From positions 1 to 64,000 of the forward strand of contig CAVUYE010000003.1 of the NCBI GenBank assembly GCA_963745665.1: a DNA stretch of 64,000 nt. The letters are read 5' to 3'. A program made the translations under genes and the position numbers. The stretch comes from Bog-473 sp963745665. Its GTDB lineage: Bacteria; Actinomycetota; Acidimicrobiia; Acidimicrobiales; RAAP-2. The notes below the pieces were generated by a model. It was not told where the DNA came from. It made no database searches and saw nothing but the letters and a program-made list of their open reading frames with translations. Shown here piece by piece: positions 1 through 8,478 of this stretch. Position 1 is the stretch's first letter. The number at the start of each line of letters is the position of its first letter.

Positions 1-887
1 CAGACATGGCGCCCGTCCTGGCAGCCGTGGTGCAGTGGGGAGAGAGCTCGGGCCGTCTGGGCCACGGCAAGAAGGTCGGCGTTGTGGTCACTGACCAGGC
101 GGCCGATCAGGACGCGCTCAATGACTTCCTGCTGCCCGACCTGAAGAAGGTCGGCATCACCCCGCTGGTCGAGACGGTGGCCGGCAGTGCGGACCAGACG
201 GCCCAGACCAACACCGACGCGCAGCTGGCCGTGGAGAAGTTCAAGGCCGCTGGCATCCAGTCGGTCATCCCGCTGCTCATCGAGAACGCGTTCTTTCCTT
301 ACATCGGGGCGGAGAATGCCCAGCAGTACTACCCCCAACTTCTCCTGAGCGACTACCAGTCGACGGTCGAAGTGGCGCTCGGGCTCATCCCGGTCCCCTA
401 CGAGCAGGCGCTCAACGAGCAGGAGGGCGTGACGACGGAGACGCTGGGCGGCTTCGACGACAACCGCCCCGAGAGCCAGGGCGGCTACGACCCGGGCGTG
501 CGCTCCTGCTACAACACGTGGCACGCCTACCACCCCAAGCCGATTGCCGGTACGACGAGCATCTACATCGAGGAGCAGGGGCCCATTCAGGCCTGGTGCG
601 GGGCCATCCGGCTCTTCGCCACCGCGGCGAAGAACGCCGGCAAGGACCTGAACCGCCGCACGTTCGTGGAGGCCATGTCGAAGATCACGGATTACCCCGG
701 CACGCTCTCACCCGTCTGGAGCTTCGGGCCCGACAAGTTCTACGGCCCGACCCAGTACCAGGTCGTCAAGGTCCACAACAACGTGCCCCCGTCGTCCCAG
801 TGCAAGCTCAAGACGAACCACAAGCCGCAGGGGACGTGCTGGGTGACGGTGCAGCCGTTCAAGCCGCTCCCGACGACGTCGGGCTGA
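1..887 (+). CDS. ABC-type amino-acid-like substrate-binding protein (5' partial)
   Basis: The reading frame is open to the left edge, so only the C-terminal ~290 residues are seen and any signal peptide or lipobox lies outside. The segment alternates strands and helices as in type-1 periplasmic binding proteins of the Leu/Ile/Val uptake family: a core strand 'KKVGVVVTD', the second-lobe strand 'GIQSVIPLLIE', and the late helix 'NRRTFVEAMSKI' followed by 'WSFGPDKFYGPTQYQVV', the usual C-terminal layout. It would capture a small solute outside the membrane and hand it to an ABC permease. No permease or ATPase of that class follows, so its partners are upstream or elsewhere. The ligand cannot be told. 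Confidence 0.75.
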   Translation, partial: DMAPVLAAVVQWGESSGRLGHGKKVGVVVTDQAADQDALNDFLLPDLKKVGITPLVETVAGSADQTAQTNTDAQLAVEKFKAAGIQSVIPLLIENAFFPYIGAENAQQYYPQLLLSDYQSTVEVALGLIPVPYEQALNEQEGVTTETLGGFDDNRPESQGGYDPGVRSCYNTWHAYHPKPIAGTTSIYIEEQGPIQAWCGAIRLFATAAKNAGKDLNRRTFVEAMSKITDYPGTLSPVWSFGPDKFYGPTQYQVVKVHNNVPPSSQCKLKTNHKPQGTCWVTVQPFKPLPTTSG

Positions 888-933
888 GGCGCCGGGCCGG
901 TCGCACCCAACTCGGCCGCCATGTTGCCCGGTG

Positions 934-949
934 CTCGTGGTACCACGAG
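934..949. repeat. 16-bp perfect palindrome between binding-protein and permease genes
   Basis: CTCGTGGTACCACGAG reads the same on both strands. It lies 47 bases after the binding-protein stop and about 60 bases before the next predicted start. No T-run follows, which speaks against an intrinsic terminator; a dimeric repressor operator is possible. Confidence 0.4.
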
Positions 950-1006
950 GCGCCACCCCCTGCTGACCCCATTGGCGACGGGGTGACGTTCGTGCAGGCT
1001 GGGGAC

Positions 1007-1075
1007 ATGCAGGCGGCCCCGGTGTGCGTCGGCGGAGGCGGGCGGGGTTGCACGCGCCGGCGCCGGCTGCCGTGA
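1007..1075 (+). CDS. possible 22-residue leader peptide before the FtsX permease
   Basis: A hexamer CAGGCT (995-1000) lies six bases before the ATG at 1007, matching the leaderless start pattern seen at other genes in this window. The ORF begins MQAAPVCVGGGG, has an arginine-rich end, and its TGA (1073-1075) overlaps the GTG at 1072 that best starts the permease. That arrangement would couple translation of the two. No homologue is recognised and it may be chance. Confidence 0.25.
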   Translation: MQAAPVCVGGGGRGCTRRRRLP

Positions 1076-3574
1076 GCCCGTCGGCCGTCCGCGCCGCCTG
1101 GTACAGGACGCAGGTCGGCTGGAAGCGGCAGCGCTTGGGCTACGTCACCCTCGTCGTCCTGATCGGCCTGGTCGGCGGCGTCGCACTCGGGTCGCTGGCC
1201 GGTGCCCGGCGCACCGCATCCTCGTTCTCAACCTTCCTGGCCGCGTCGAACCCTTCGGATCTCTACATCGAACCGGCCGGCGGTGGGCCCAACGGTCAAC
1301 CGGCCAACGCCTCGCACCTCGTCGACGCGGTGCGCTCCTACCCGCAGGTGCGGCGAGTCGAGAGCTATGCGGCGTTGCCGGCGTCACTCGACAAGGGAGG
1401 GAAGGCTCTGACGCAGGCGTCCGGCGGCAAGGTCCTCCTGGTGGGCAGCGTCGACGGTCTTCTCTTCAATCAGGATCGCCTGGCCATCACGAGCGGCCGC
1501 ATGGCCGATCCGGCGCGGGCGGACGAGGTGGTGGTCACGCAGGACGCCGCGGCGGCCATGGGCCTCCACCTCGGCTCGCGGCTGCCGGTGACGATCCCCA
1601 CGGGCACCGGCGCCAAAGCGCCTCGGCGCATCACGCTCAAGGTGGTCGGCATCGGCTTGCTGAACCGGGAGGTCGTGCAGGACCAGATCGCCAAGTACCC
1701 CACCTACATCGTGGCGACACCGGCCCTCACGAGGACCGTGGCGACCGGTGAGCCCATCTATCTGGGAGTGCAACTGCGTGGTGGTGCGGCCGGCGTTGCC
1801 GCCGTCGAACGGCGGTGGAACTCGACCGAGCAGTTCTTCACCGACTTTCAGGTCACCGCCCAGACGGAGACGGCGGCCCAGCAATCGATACGACCCGAGG
1901 CGCTCGCGCTCGGAGTCTTCGGCGGTATCGCCGCTCTGGCCGCGCTGTTCCTGGCCTTGGAGATCATTGCCCGGGTGCTCGGTGCCCGCGAGCGCGACCT
2001 GGTGGTCATGCGGGCGGTCGGGGCCGACCCCGCCACGACCGAACTGGACGGCCTGATCGGCCTCCTCGCCGCCACCTTGGCCGGATCCGTCCTTGCCGTG
2101 GGTGTGGCCTTGGCCCTGTCGCCGCTGTTTCCGCTCGGACCGGTCCGGCCGGTCAATCCCGATCCCGGCGTGAACGCGGACTGGACGGTGCTGGGCATCG
2201 GGTTCGCCGCCCTCTTCGGCACGTTGGCAGCGGCGGCCGTGCTGATCGCCTTCCGCGACGCACCGCATCGCGCGCTGCGGCGCTCCCGCCTGTCGGGCCG
2301 CCGCTCCTCGACGGTGGAGCTCGCCGCCCGTTCGGGGCTCCCGCCGTCGGCGGTCGTCGGGGCGTCGTTCGCGGTCGATGCGCGGCAGTGGCAGGGCCGC
2401 CGGTCCCTATCGATGGTCGCTCCTCTCCGCGGTGATCGCCATGATCGTCGTGACCACGACGCTGACCTTCGGGGCCAGCCTGCACAAGCTGGTGTCCACT
2501 CCGGCTCTCTACGGATGGAATTGGGATACCGCGGTGCAGAGCTCGGACGGCTACGGGCCCGTCCCGGACAAGGCGCTGGCGGTGTTGCGCCACGACCCCG
2601 TCGTGCAGTCGTCGTCGGGAGTCTGGTTCGCGACCCTGCAGCTCGACGGCGTCGAGGTTCCGACGCTCCTCGCCGTCCCCGGCGCGGCGGTCGCGCCACC
2701 CATCGTCTCGGGCCACGGGCTGGAAACGTCGCGGGAGATCGTGCTCGGCGCGGCCACCCTGGCCCAGCTGCATAAGCGGATCGGCGACACGGTGGACGTC
2801 GTATACGTCCCCGGGTACCCGCGCCGGCCGATCCGGCTCACCGTCGCCGGCGTCGCCACCATGCCCGCCATCGGCATCGCCGAGGGGCTGCACACGTCGA
2901 TGGGAGCGGGTGCGCTGGTGCCCGCCGACGCGGGACCAGTGACCGAGAGCCTCGGTCCCCAGGGCTACGCCCCCTCCTGCGATGGGCCCAACATGGTCCT
3001 TCTGCGCGTCCGCGCCGGCGTGGGCGCCCCGCAGGCACAGGCCGCCGCGCAGCGGTTGTCGGCGGCGGCCAACCAGTTGCTCGCCCGGCAGCAACCGAAC
3101 TCGGTCTGCGGTGGCAACGTCGCCACGACACTGTCCGTGCAGCGTCCCGCGCAGATCGTCAACTACCGCTCCATGGGGACGACGCCGGCCCTGCTCGCGG
3201 GTGGGCTCGCCCTGGCGGCCGTCGTCGCCCTGGGGCTGGCCCTCGTGGCCTCGGTGCACCGGTGCCGCCGGGATCTGGCGCTGCTGCGGGTACTCGGGTT
3301 CACGCAGCGCCAGCTGGGCGCCAGCGTGGCCTGGCACGCGTCGATCGCGGCCGCCGCCGGCGTCGTGATCGGCATCCCGCTCGGTGTCGTGCTGGGGCGC
3401 TGGCTGTGGACCCTGTTCGCCGAGGAGATCGGTGCCGTGCCCAGTCCCAGCGTCCCGCTCGGGTCGATCGTGCTCGCAGCCGTGGCCGCCTTCGTGCTGG
3501 CCAACGCCGCCGCGGTCGTGCCGGGCCGTCGCGCCGCCCGCACGGCCGCCGCACTCGTCCTGCGCGACGAGTAG
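1072..3574 (+). CDS. MacB/FtsX-type ABC permease, two FtsX repeats, frameshifted
   Basis: A membrane permease of about 830 residues with the MacB/FtsX layout. There is an N-terminal membrane segment ('TLVVLIGLVGGVALGSLAG'), a large extracellular domain, a first FtsX block of three helices ('GVFGGIAALAALFLALEII' onward), a fourth helix ('SLLSAVIAMIVVTTTLTFG'), a second extracellular domain and a final three-helix FtsX block ending 'GRRAARTAAALVLRDE'. The frame changes near 2400, between 'RQWQGRR' and 'YRWSLLSAV', a one-base shift; both halves are otherwise intact. GTG 1072 is preferred because it sits just before 'SPSAVRAAWYRTQ', the usual start of the family; GTG 1024 is an alternative. Such permeases need an ATPase, which is not adjacent. 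Confidence 0.8.
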
Positions 3575-3579
3575 GTCGT

Positions 3580-4413
3580 TCAGGCGATCATGGTCGGGCT
3601 GGGCGCCCGTCCCTGCCGAATGTCGTCAAAGCGCGTGGTGAGGGCGCCGTCGAGCTCGGGGTGGGTGAGGATGTAGAAGGTACCGGTCAGGACGGCGTCG
3701 ATGACTCGGTCCGCCACCGTCGAAGGTGCGATGCCACCGTCGACCATGTTCTGCACCACGCCGCGCAACTCCGCCGCGCCCTCGACATCCCGCTCGGGTG
3801 CCCACTCGGGCCGGTTGCGCTGGGACTCGCCGATGCGCGTCTGCACGAAGCCGGGGCAGAGCACCGACACGCCCACGGGCGCGCCCACCGCCTGCAGATC
3901 TTTGAAGAGCGTCTCCGAAATGGCCACCACCGCCTGCTTGGTGGCGTTGTAGGGGCCGAGGAAAGGGGCGGCGATCAGGCCGGCGATGGACGCCGTGTTG
4001 ACGATGTGGCCCTCGCCCTGCTCAATCAGGAGGGGCGTGAAGGTGGCGACCCCGTGGATGACACCCCAGAGGTTGACGCCGAGGATCCAGCGCCAGTCCG
4101 CCTCCGTCACCTCCCAGATGGGGCCGCCGAGGCCGATCCCCGCGTTGTTGTGCACGAGATGCACCGCGCCGAAACGGTCGAGCGCCGCGTCGTGCAGCGC
4201 CCGCACGGACGCGCCGTCGGCAACGTCCGTCGCCACGCCCAGGGCTTCGACCCCCTTGCTCGTGAGCTCGCCCACAGCCTGCCGCAGCGGGCCTTCCTCT
4301 ATGTCGCCCAGGACGATCTGCATGCCCTCGGCGGCCGCCCGGTCCGCCACCGCCCGGCCGATGCCGCTGGCCCCGCCGGTGATCACCGCCACCTTGCCCT
4401 GCAGGTCCTCCAT
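3580..4413 (-). CDS. short-chain dehydrogenase/reductase
   Basis: A 277-residue classical SDR, an NAD(P)-dependent alcohol/ketone oxidoreductase of the cytoplasm. The cofactor loop TGGASGIG is near residue 12, NNAG near 90, the catalytic Ser in 'NTASIAG' and the Tyr/Lys pair in 'YNATKQA', followed by the 'PGFVQT' loop. The start at 4413 has GGAGGG just upstream; an open frame continues to 4719 but that extension is low in complexity and unlike the family. It is convergent with the permease, five bases apart. The substrate cannot be predicted. Confidence 0.88.
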   Translation of the reverse strand: MEDLQGKVAVITGGASGIGRAVADRAAAEGMQIVLGDIEEGPLRQAVGELTSKGVEALGVATDVADGASVRALHDAALDRFGAVHLVHNNAGIGLGGPIWEVTEADWRWILGVNLWGVIHGVATFTPLLIEQGEGHIVNTASIAGLIAAPFLGPYNATKQAVVAISETLFKDLQAVGAPVGVSVLCPGFVQTRIGESQRNRPEWAPERDVEGAAELRGVVQNMVDGGIAPSTVADRVIDAVLTGTFYILTHPELDGALTTRFDDIRQGRAPSPTMIA

Positions 4414-4517
4414 CGGCCCTCCGTCCTCGGTCTGGCTCGCGCCCCTGGGCGCAGTCAACCATGGGGCCGCGGATGTGGCCAGCGTGACGGCGTGCCACGC
4501 CGACGCCGGCGTCGTCC

Positions 4518-4775
4518 TCAGGCCGGGGTGGCTGAGCGGTGCCGGCGCAGGTGATCGGTGCCGGCGGGCGAGACCGATATCAGCTCCCCCTGCCCGGGCA
4601 CGTGCCGGCGGGTGAGGAAGCCCCGGTCGTTGGCGTCCTCCCAGACGGGCAGGCGGGGGCACGACGTGCGCCACACCTCCATCACCTCGTCGTAGGGACG
4701 CGCCGCCGGGCCGACCCACTCGAGCAGGTCGAGGATCAGGGCGTCGACGGCGTCGGGCGCGTCATCGTCAGGCAT
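4518..4775 (-). CDS. small conserved protein, winged-helix-like
   Basis: An 85-residue protein beginning MPDDDAPDAVDALILDLLEWV, with the conserved stretch 'EVMEVWRTSCPRLPVWEDA' and a C-terminal 'LISVSPAGTDHLRRHR' that resembles the wing of a winged helix. Small proteins with this WRTSCPRLPVWEDA signature are widespread in actinobacteria and proteobacteria and have no established function that I know; a DNA-binding role is only inferred. The start at 4775 is fixed by GACAAT six bases upstream. Confidence 0.6.
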   Translation of the reverse strand: MPDDDAPDAVDALILDLLEWVGPAARPYDEVMEVWRTSCPRLPVWEDANDRGFLTRRHVPGQGELISVSPAGTDHLRRHRSATPA

Positions 4776-4781
4776 GGGCAC

Positions 4782-4787
4782 ATTGTC
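4782..4787 (-). promoter_or_regulatory. -10 hexamer of a probable leaderless start (4775)
   Basis: GACAAT on the minus strand ends six bases before the ATG, so transcription would begin at or next to the start codon. Confidence 0.4.
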
Positions 4788-4859
4788 GCGCCCGGTCGCA
4801 ACGGGGTGTGCACGGCAGCACCTGGCACGCACGGATCGAACCTGCTGGCCGCCGAGTCT

Positions 4860-5502
4860 TCACGGGTCGACTTCGAGTCCAATTCGTGAGAGTGCCCGAC
4901 GAACGTCTCTGATGGAGACGACAACTTCAGCTTGCATTCCGGCCGAACGAGCTCCATCGACGTTCTCTCCCGCGTCATCGAAGAACAGCACTTCTTCGGG
5001 CTCGAAGCCCATAAGGCCGGCGACGAGACGGAAGGCCTCGGGGTCAGGCTTGCGGACCCCCAGATCAGACGAGACGAAGATGGTTCGAAAGGGTCGGAGC
5101 TTCTCTGCGTAGAGGGGCTCCCAGACGCTCTTGTGCGTCACGTTCGAGTTCGTAAATGCAAAGAGAGCAAGTGCCGTCGAGCGACAGAGAGCACCTCGGA
5201 CATACCGGAACGGGACCGAGATACACGTCGTTCCACCCTTGGGCGAACTCCATGTCGGAGAGGTCGATCTGCAGGGACTGGCGTAGCGAGGCGAAGTAAC
5301 TCGAGGCTGCAATCTCACCTCGTTCGTGCTGCTTGTAGGAATCGTCGAGAGAAAACCGCTGTGCGATCAGGCTGGGATCACAACCCGCCCGTGCGGCCCA
5401 CGATCGGAAAGCTCCTCCGAAGTCAAAGTTGATGACCACGCCGCCGAGATCGAAGAGCAGGGCGCGGACTGGTTGCTGGGCCTGGAGGTCCACATCATCC
5501 AT
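4860..5502 (-). CDS. HAD-superfamily phosphatase, YihX-like, two frame breaks
   Basis: About 200 residues of a HAD hydrolase. Motif I is 'LLFDLGGVVINFDF' (Asp nucleophile; the second Asp of the classical DxD is Gly, as in YihX-type sugar phosphatases), motif II 'AFTNSN', motif III 'GVRKPDPE', motif IV 'VLFFDDAGENVDGA'. The frame shifts near 5208 ('LGPVP' to 'GMSEVLSVARRHL') and again near 5168 (to 'LALFAFTNSN'); with both shifts the product is full length. A small phosphorylated metabolite is the likely substrate. Confidence 0.75.
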
Positions 5503-5508
5503 CTGACC

Positions 5509-5514
5509 AGTGTG
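5509..5514 (-). promoter_or_regulatory. -10 hexamer of a probable leaderless start (5502)
   Basis: CACACT on the minus strand lies six bases before the ATG of the HAD gene; no Shine-Dalgarno is present there. Confidence 0.4.
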
Positions 5515-5520
5515 CCGAAC

Positions 5521-6168
5521 TCAGAGCAGGGAGAACGTCCCCGCCTCGACCAGCACCAGGATCCCCACGAAGCACAGCAGGACCGGGACGGCCAGGTGCC
5601 CCAGGCGCAGCATGGCACCCCGCGCCTTCGGATGGCGGCCTCCCGTGAGGATCAGCCAGGTGACGACGGCCTCCCCGGCGAGGAAGACGGCCACGATGAC
5701 AGTGACCCTGGACGCTCCCCCGACCCGGAACAGCGGGATGTAGACGGCGAGATTGTCGCCGCCCGCCGCGATGGTCACGAGCATCGCGGCGGTCAGGCTC
5801 CGGCCCACGGCGCGCTGCTCGGGCTTGGCGCGCCAGCGCCGGCGGGCCGGTGTGGCCGCCAGATCGGCACCGGCCGCATCGCCCCGACCCGCCCGGGCCA
5901 GCAGCACCAGGCCGCGCAGGCCGATGGCCAGGGGTACGAGCCCGAGGAGGCCGACCACGGCGGTCGAGAATTCGAACAGCACGGCGGCGGCTGCGGCGGC
6001 CACCGCCACCAGCACGACGGAGCCGACAACCTGGCCGACGGCGATGCGGCGTGCCCGCTCCAGCGGCGCGCCGGCCACCATGGCCATGATCACCACACAG
6101 TTGTCGACATTGGTCCCGACGAACGCCGCCGCGGCGACGCCGAGGTCGGCCCCCAGGCTTGCAGCCAA
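5521..6168 (-). CDS. CadD-family membrane transporter
   Basis: A 215-residue protein with about six hydrophobic segments. The paired motifs 'FVGTNVDNCVVIMAM' near residue 17 and 'AGGDNLAVYIPLF' near residue 140 are the internal repeats (N-x-D-N and GGDN) of the CadD family, named for cadmium resistance in staphylococci. The actual ion or solute here is unknown. The start is TTG 6168, six bases behind the stop of the TauD-type gene, so the two are very likely one operon with coupled translation; no good start lies further upstream. Confidence 0.75.
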   Translation of the reverse strand: MAASLGADLGVAAAAFVGTNVDNCVVIMAMVAGAPLERARRIAVGQVVGSVVLVAVAAAAAAVLFEFSTAVVGLLGLVPLAIGLRGLVLLARAGRGDAAGADLAATPARRRWRAKPEQRAVGRSLTAAMLVTIAAGGDNLAVYIPLFRVGGASRVTVIVAVFLAGEAVVTWLILTGGRHPKARGAMLRLGHLAVPVLLCFVGILVLVEAGTFSLL

Positions 6169-6174
6169 GGGCCG

Positions 6175-7035
6175 TCAGCCCGCGGCGGGCAGCGGCATGG
6201 CGGGGCCGAAGGGCTTGTCGCCGCGCAGGGTCACCCGGTGGGCGTAGCGCGCCGCGACCCCGTAGTCGTCGAGCGCGTAGTGCAGCGTGGCCCGGTTGTC
6301 CCAGAAGGCGACCGACCCGGCGCGCCAACGGAAGCGGCAGGTGTACTCGGGCTTGACGCAGTGGTGGTACAGCATCTCCAGAATGGCGTTGCTCTCGTTG
6401 TCCGACAGCCCGTAGATGCTGCGGGTGAACTGCCGGTTGACGAAGAGGCCGTTGCGGCCCGTCTCGGGGTGCGTGCGCACCACAGGGTGAAGCGAGGGCA
6501 ACAGCTTTTCGCGCCACTCGCCGTCCCACTCGTAGCCGCCGCGCTCGGCCACGTCGGCGGCGAACCAAGGGTCGTGGTGAATGGCGATCAACTGGTCGCA
6601 CATGGCGCGCACCGGCGGGGCGAGGCCGTCGTAGGCGTCCTGCAGACTGGCCCACATGGTGTCGCCGCCGACCTCGGGCGCCTCGAGCATGTAGAGGATG
6701 GATCCCATGGCCGGTGTCTGCAGGAACGTGACGTCGGTGTGCCACCAGCTGGCCCGGTCCACCTTGCCGTCGATGGCGAGCACCTCGCGGCTCTCGTCGA
6801 TGGACGGCAGCACCGGGTGGGCCTCGGTCACGGTGCCGAACTGGCGGGCGAAGGCGGCCTGCTGCTCGGCGCTCAGGGTCTGGTCGCGGAAGAAGATGAC
6901 GTGATGCGTGTTGAGCGCGTCCCGGACGGCCGCCACCACCTCGGGCGCCAGCGGCCGGGCGATGTCCACGCCGGCGATCTCCGCACCGATGGTGGGAGAG
7001 AGGGGGTGGACGCTGACTGAGGCGGCGAGGGTCAC
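6175..7035 (-). CDS. TauD/TfdA-family Fe(II)/2-oxoglutarate dioxygenase
   Basis: A 286-residue 2-oxoglutarate-dependent oxygenase of the taurine/2,4-D dioxygenase group, which hydroxylates a small organic acid or sulfonate while oxidising 2-oxoglutarate to succinate. It opens with 'VHPLSPTIGAEIAGVDIARPL', typical of TauD. The iron ligands are His and Asp in 'WWHTDVTF' and a late His in 'YAHRVTLRGDKP', whose Arg would bind 2-oxoglutarate. GTG 7035 is chosen because CAGAAT lies six bases upstream; ATG 7059 would add eight residues. The downstream CadD-like permease may move a substrate or product, an inference from adjacency only. Confidence 0.85.
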   Translation of the reverse strand: MTLAASVSVHPLSPTIGAEIAGVDIARPLAPEVVAAVRDALNTHHVIFFRDQTLSAEQQAAFARQFGTVTEAHPVLPSIDESREVLAIDGKVDRASWWHTDVTFLQTPAMGSILYMLEAPEVGGDTMWASLQDAYDGLAPPVRAMCDQLIAIHHDPWFAADVAERGGYEWDGEWREKLLPSLHPVVRTHPETGRNGLFVNRQFTRSIYGLSDNESNAILEMLYHHCVKPEYTCRFRWRAGSVAFWDNRATLHYALDDYGVAARYAHRVTLRGDKPFGPAMPLPAAG

Positions 7036-7041
7036 CGAACG

Positions 7042-7047
7042 ATTCTG
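7042..7047 (-). promoter_or_regulatory. -10 hexamer of a probable leaderless start (7035)
   Basis: CAGAAT on the minus strand ends six bases before GTG 7035. Confidence 0.4.
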
Positions 7048-7158
7048 CCCGACCCGCATCGGCGGCGTCGACGGCGGGCCGGGGCGGCCGGTGGCGGACC
7101 CGTCCGCCCGCCTACATTGGCCAGCGCCAGCCGCGCCGAACCGCAGAAAGGGCCGTCC

Positions 7159-8211
7159 ATGAGCGAAGACACCGGGGGTCTCGTCCTGACCCCGCCGGCC
7201 CGCAATTACTCGTCGTGGTACCAGTGGATGGCCCGCCTGGCCGCAACGAGCCACGAGGACCCGTTGCCCGAGCACGACCCCGCGGCCATTCCGGCCTGGG
7301 TGGAGCGCCAGCGGGTGCGCCTGGCCGAGCTGCTCGGGCCCGAGCCGTCACCCGTCCCGCTCAACCTCGAGACCCTCGAGTCGGAGGCGTGTGACGGCTA
7401 CCGGAGGGACAAGGTCGTCTTCGACACCGAGGACACCATGTCGGTCCCGGCCTACCTGCTCGTCCCCGACGCCCGCGTGGGCGGACCACCGGGGCCCGCG
7501 GTCCTGGCCGCGCACGGGCACGGGCCGGGCAAGGGGCAGGTCGTCGGGCTCGAGCACACCGCCATGCCCAACGCGGACTACGGCCTGCAGCTCGTCCGCC
7601 GCGGCTACGTCGTGCTGGCCCCCGACCTGCGCTGCTTCGGCGAGCGCCTGGACTGGAACCCCGAGGACCACTACGCCTGCGACACCAACCTGGTGCATGC
7701 CGCCATGGCCGGCTGGAACCCGCTGGCGCAGAACATCTGGGACCTGCGGCGCTCGCTCGACGTGCTGGCGCAGCACGCGCTGGTCGACCCGGACCGCCTT
7801 GGCATGGTCGGCATCTCCTACGGCGGCACCGTCACGCTGTTCACGGCCGCCGTCGACAGCCGCGTGGCGGCGTGCGTGGTCAGTGGCTATTTCTCCTCGT
7901 GGGCCGAGAGCCACAAAATGCCTTGGAACATGTGCGGCTCGCAGATCATGTTCGGCATGCTGGGCCGCCTCGAACACGAGGACCTGGGCGCGCTGGTCGC
8001 ACCCCGCCCCATGCTCGTCGAGTCGGGGACCGAGGACATGCTGTTCCCGTACGCCACGGCGGCGGAGTCGGTGCGCCGGACCCGGCTGGTCTACGAGCAG
8101 CTGGGCGCGGGGGACCGCTTGGTACACGACATCTTCGAGGGTGGCCACCAGTGGCACGGCACGGAGGCGCTGCCCTTCCTCGACCGCTGGCTCGGCCCGG
8201 CGCAGGGCTGA
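7159..8211 (+). CDS. alpha/beta hydrolase, dienelactone-hydrolase/acetyl-xylan-esterase-like
   Basis: A 350-residue soluble hydrolase divergent from the dioxygenase gene. The nucleophile elbow is 'GISYGG' near residue 220, the acid is in 'ESGTEDMLFP' near 290 and the histidine in 'GGHQWHG' near 330, giving a full Ser-Asp-His triad. An N-terminal cap precedes the first core strand ('VLAAHGHGPGKGQ'). The family contains acetyl esterases and C-C hydrolases acting on carbohydrate or aromatic esters. ATG 7159 has GAAAGG eight bases upstream. Substrate unknown. Confidence 0.85.
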   Translation: MSEDTGGLVLTPPARNYSSWYQWMARLAATSHEDPLPEHDPAAIPAWVERQRVRLAELLGPEPSPVPLNLETLESEACDGYRRDKVVFDTEDTMSVPAYLLVPDARVGGPPGPAVLAAHGHGPGKGQVVGLEHTAMPNADYGLQLVRRGYVVLAPDLRCFGERLDWNPEDHYACDTNLVHAAMAGWNPLAQNIWDLRRSLDVLAQHALVDPDRLGMVGISYGGTVTLFTAAVDSRVAACVVSGYFSSWAESHKMPWNMCGSQIMFGMLGRLEHEDLGALVAPRPMLVESGTEDMLFPYATAAESVRRTRLVYEQLGAGDRLVHDIFEGGHQWHGTEALPFLDRWLGPAQG

Positions 8212-8245
8212 GGCCCAGCACCGGACAGCACGGCCCCGGGAAGAG

Positions 8246-8464
8246 TCAGTCGGACGGCCCGGGCTCGGGCCGCCGCGCATCGGCGGCCCGGCGCAGCACC
8301 TGATCGAGAGAGGCCTGGGCGTCGGACCCGGCCGGCTCGGCGGTGCCCGCCCCGCCCGGTCCCGCGGGCTCCGACGCCGGGACGGACTGCTCGCCCTTGT
8401 GGTGATCGCCGCGCCGCAGCCAGCCCCGCCGGCGGGTCCCGCTCCGCCTCCGCCCGCCCGTCAC
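8246..8464 (-). CDS. possible small Arg/Ala/Pro-rich protein
   Basis: A 72-residue frame from GTG 8464 begins MTGGRRRSGTRRRGW and ends 'SLDQVLRRAADARRPEPG' with strong GC bias at third codon positions. It follows the LCP-like gene by 14 bases on the same strand. The middle is Gly/Ala/Pro/Glu low-complexity. No family is recognised. It may be a real downstream gene or a chance frame in high-GC DNA. Confidence 0.3.
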   Translation of the reverse strand: MTGGRRRSGTRRRGWLRRGDHHKGEQSVPASEPAGPGGAGTAEPAGSDAQASLDQVLRRAADARRPEPGPSD

Positions 8465-8478
8465 GCGCGGGGCGCCAC

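Noticed and set aside
5521..6168. Cadmium resistance call for the CadD-family protein
   Set aside because: The family name comes from one group of members; no metal regulator such as CadC/ArsR is adjacent.
5326..7020. 564-residue plus-strand frame
   Set aside because: Antisense to the CadD-like and TauD-type genes; Gly/Gln/His/Arg low complexity.
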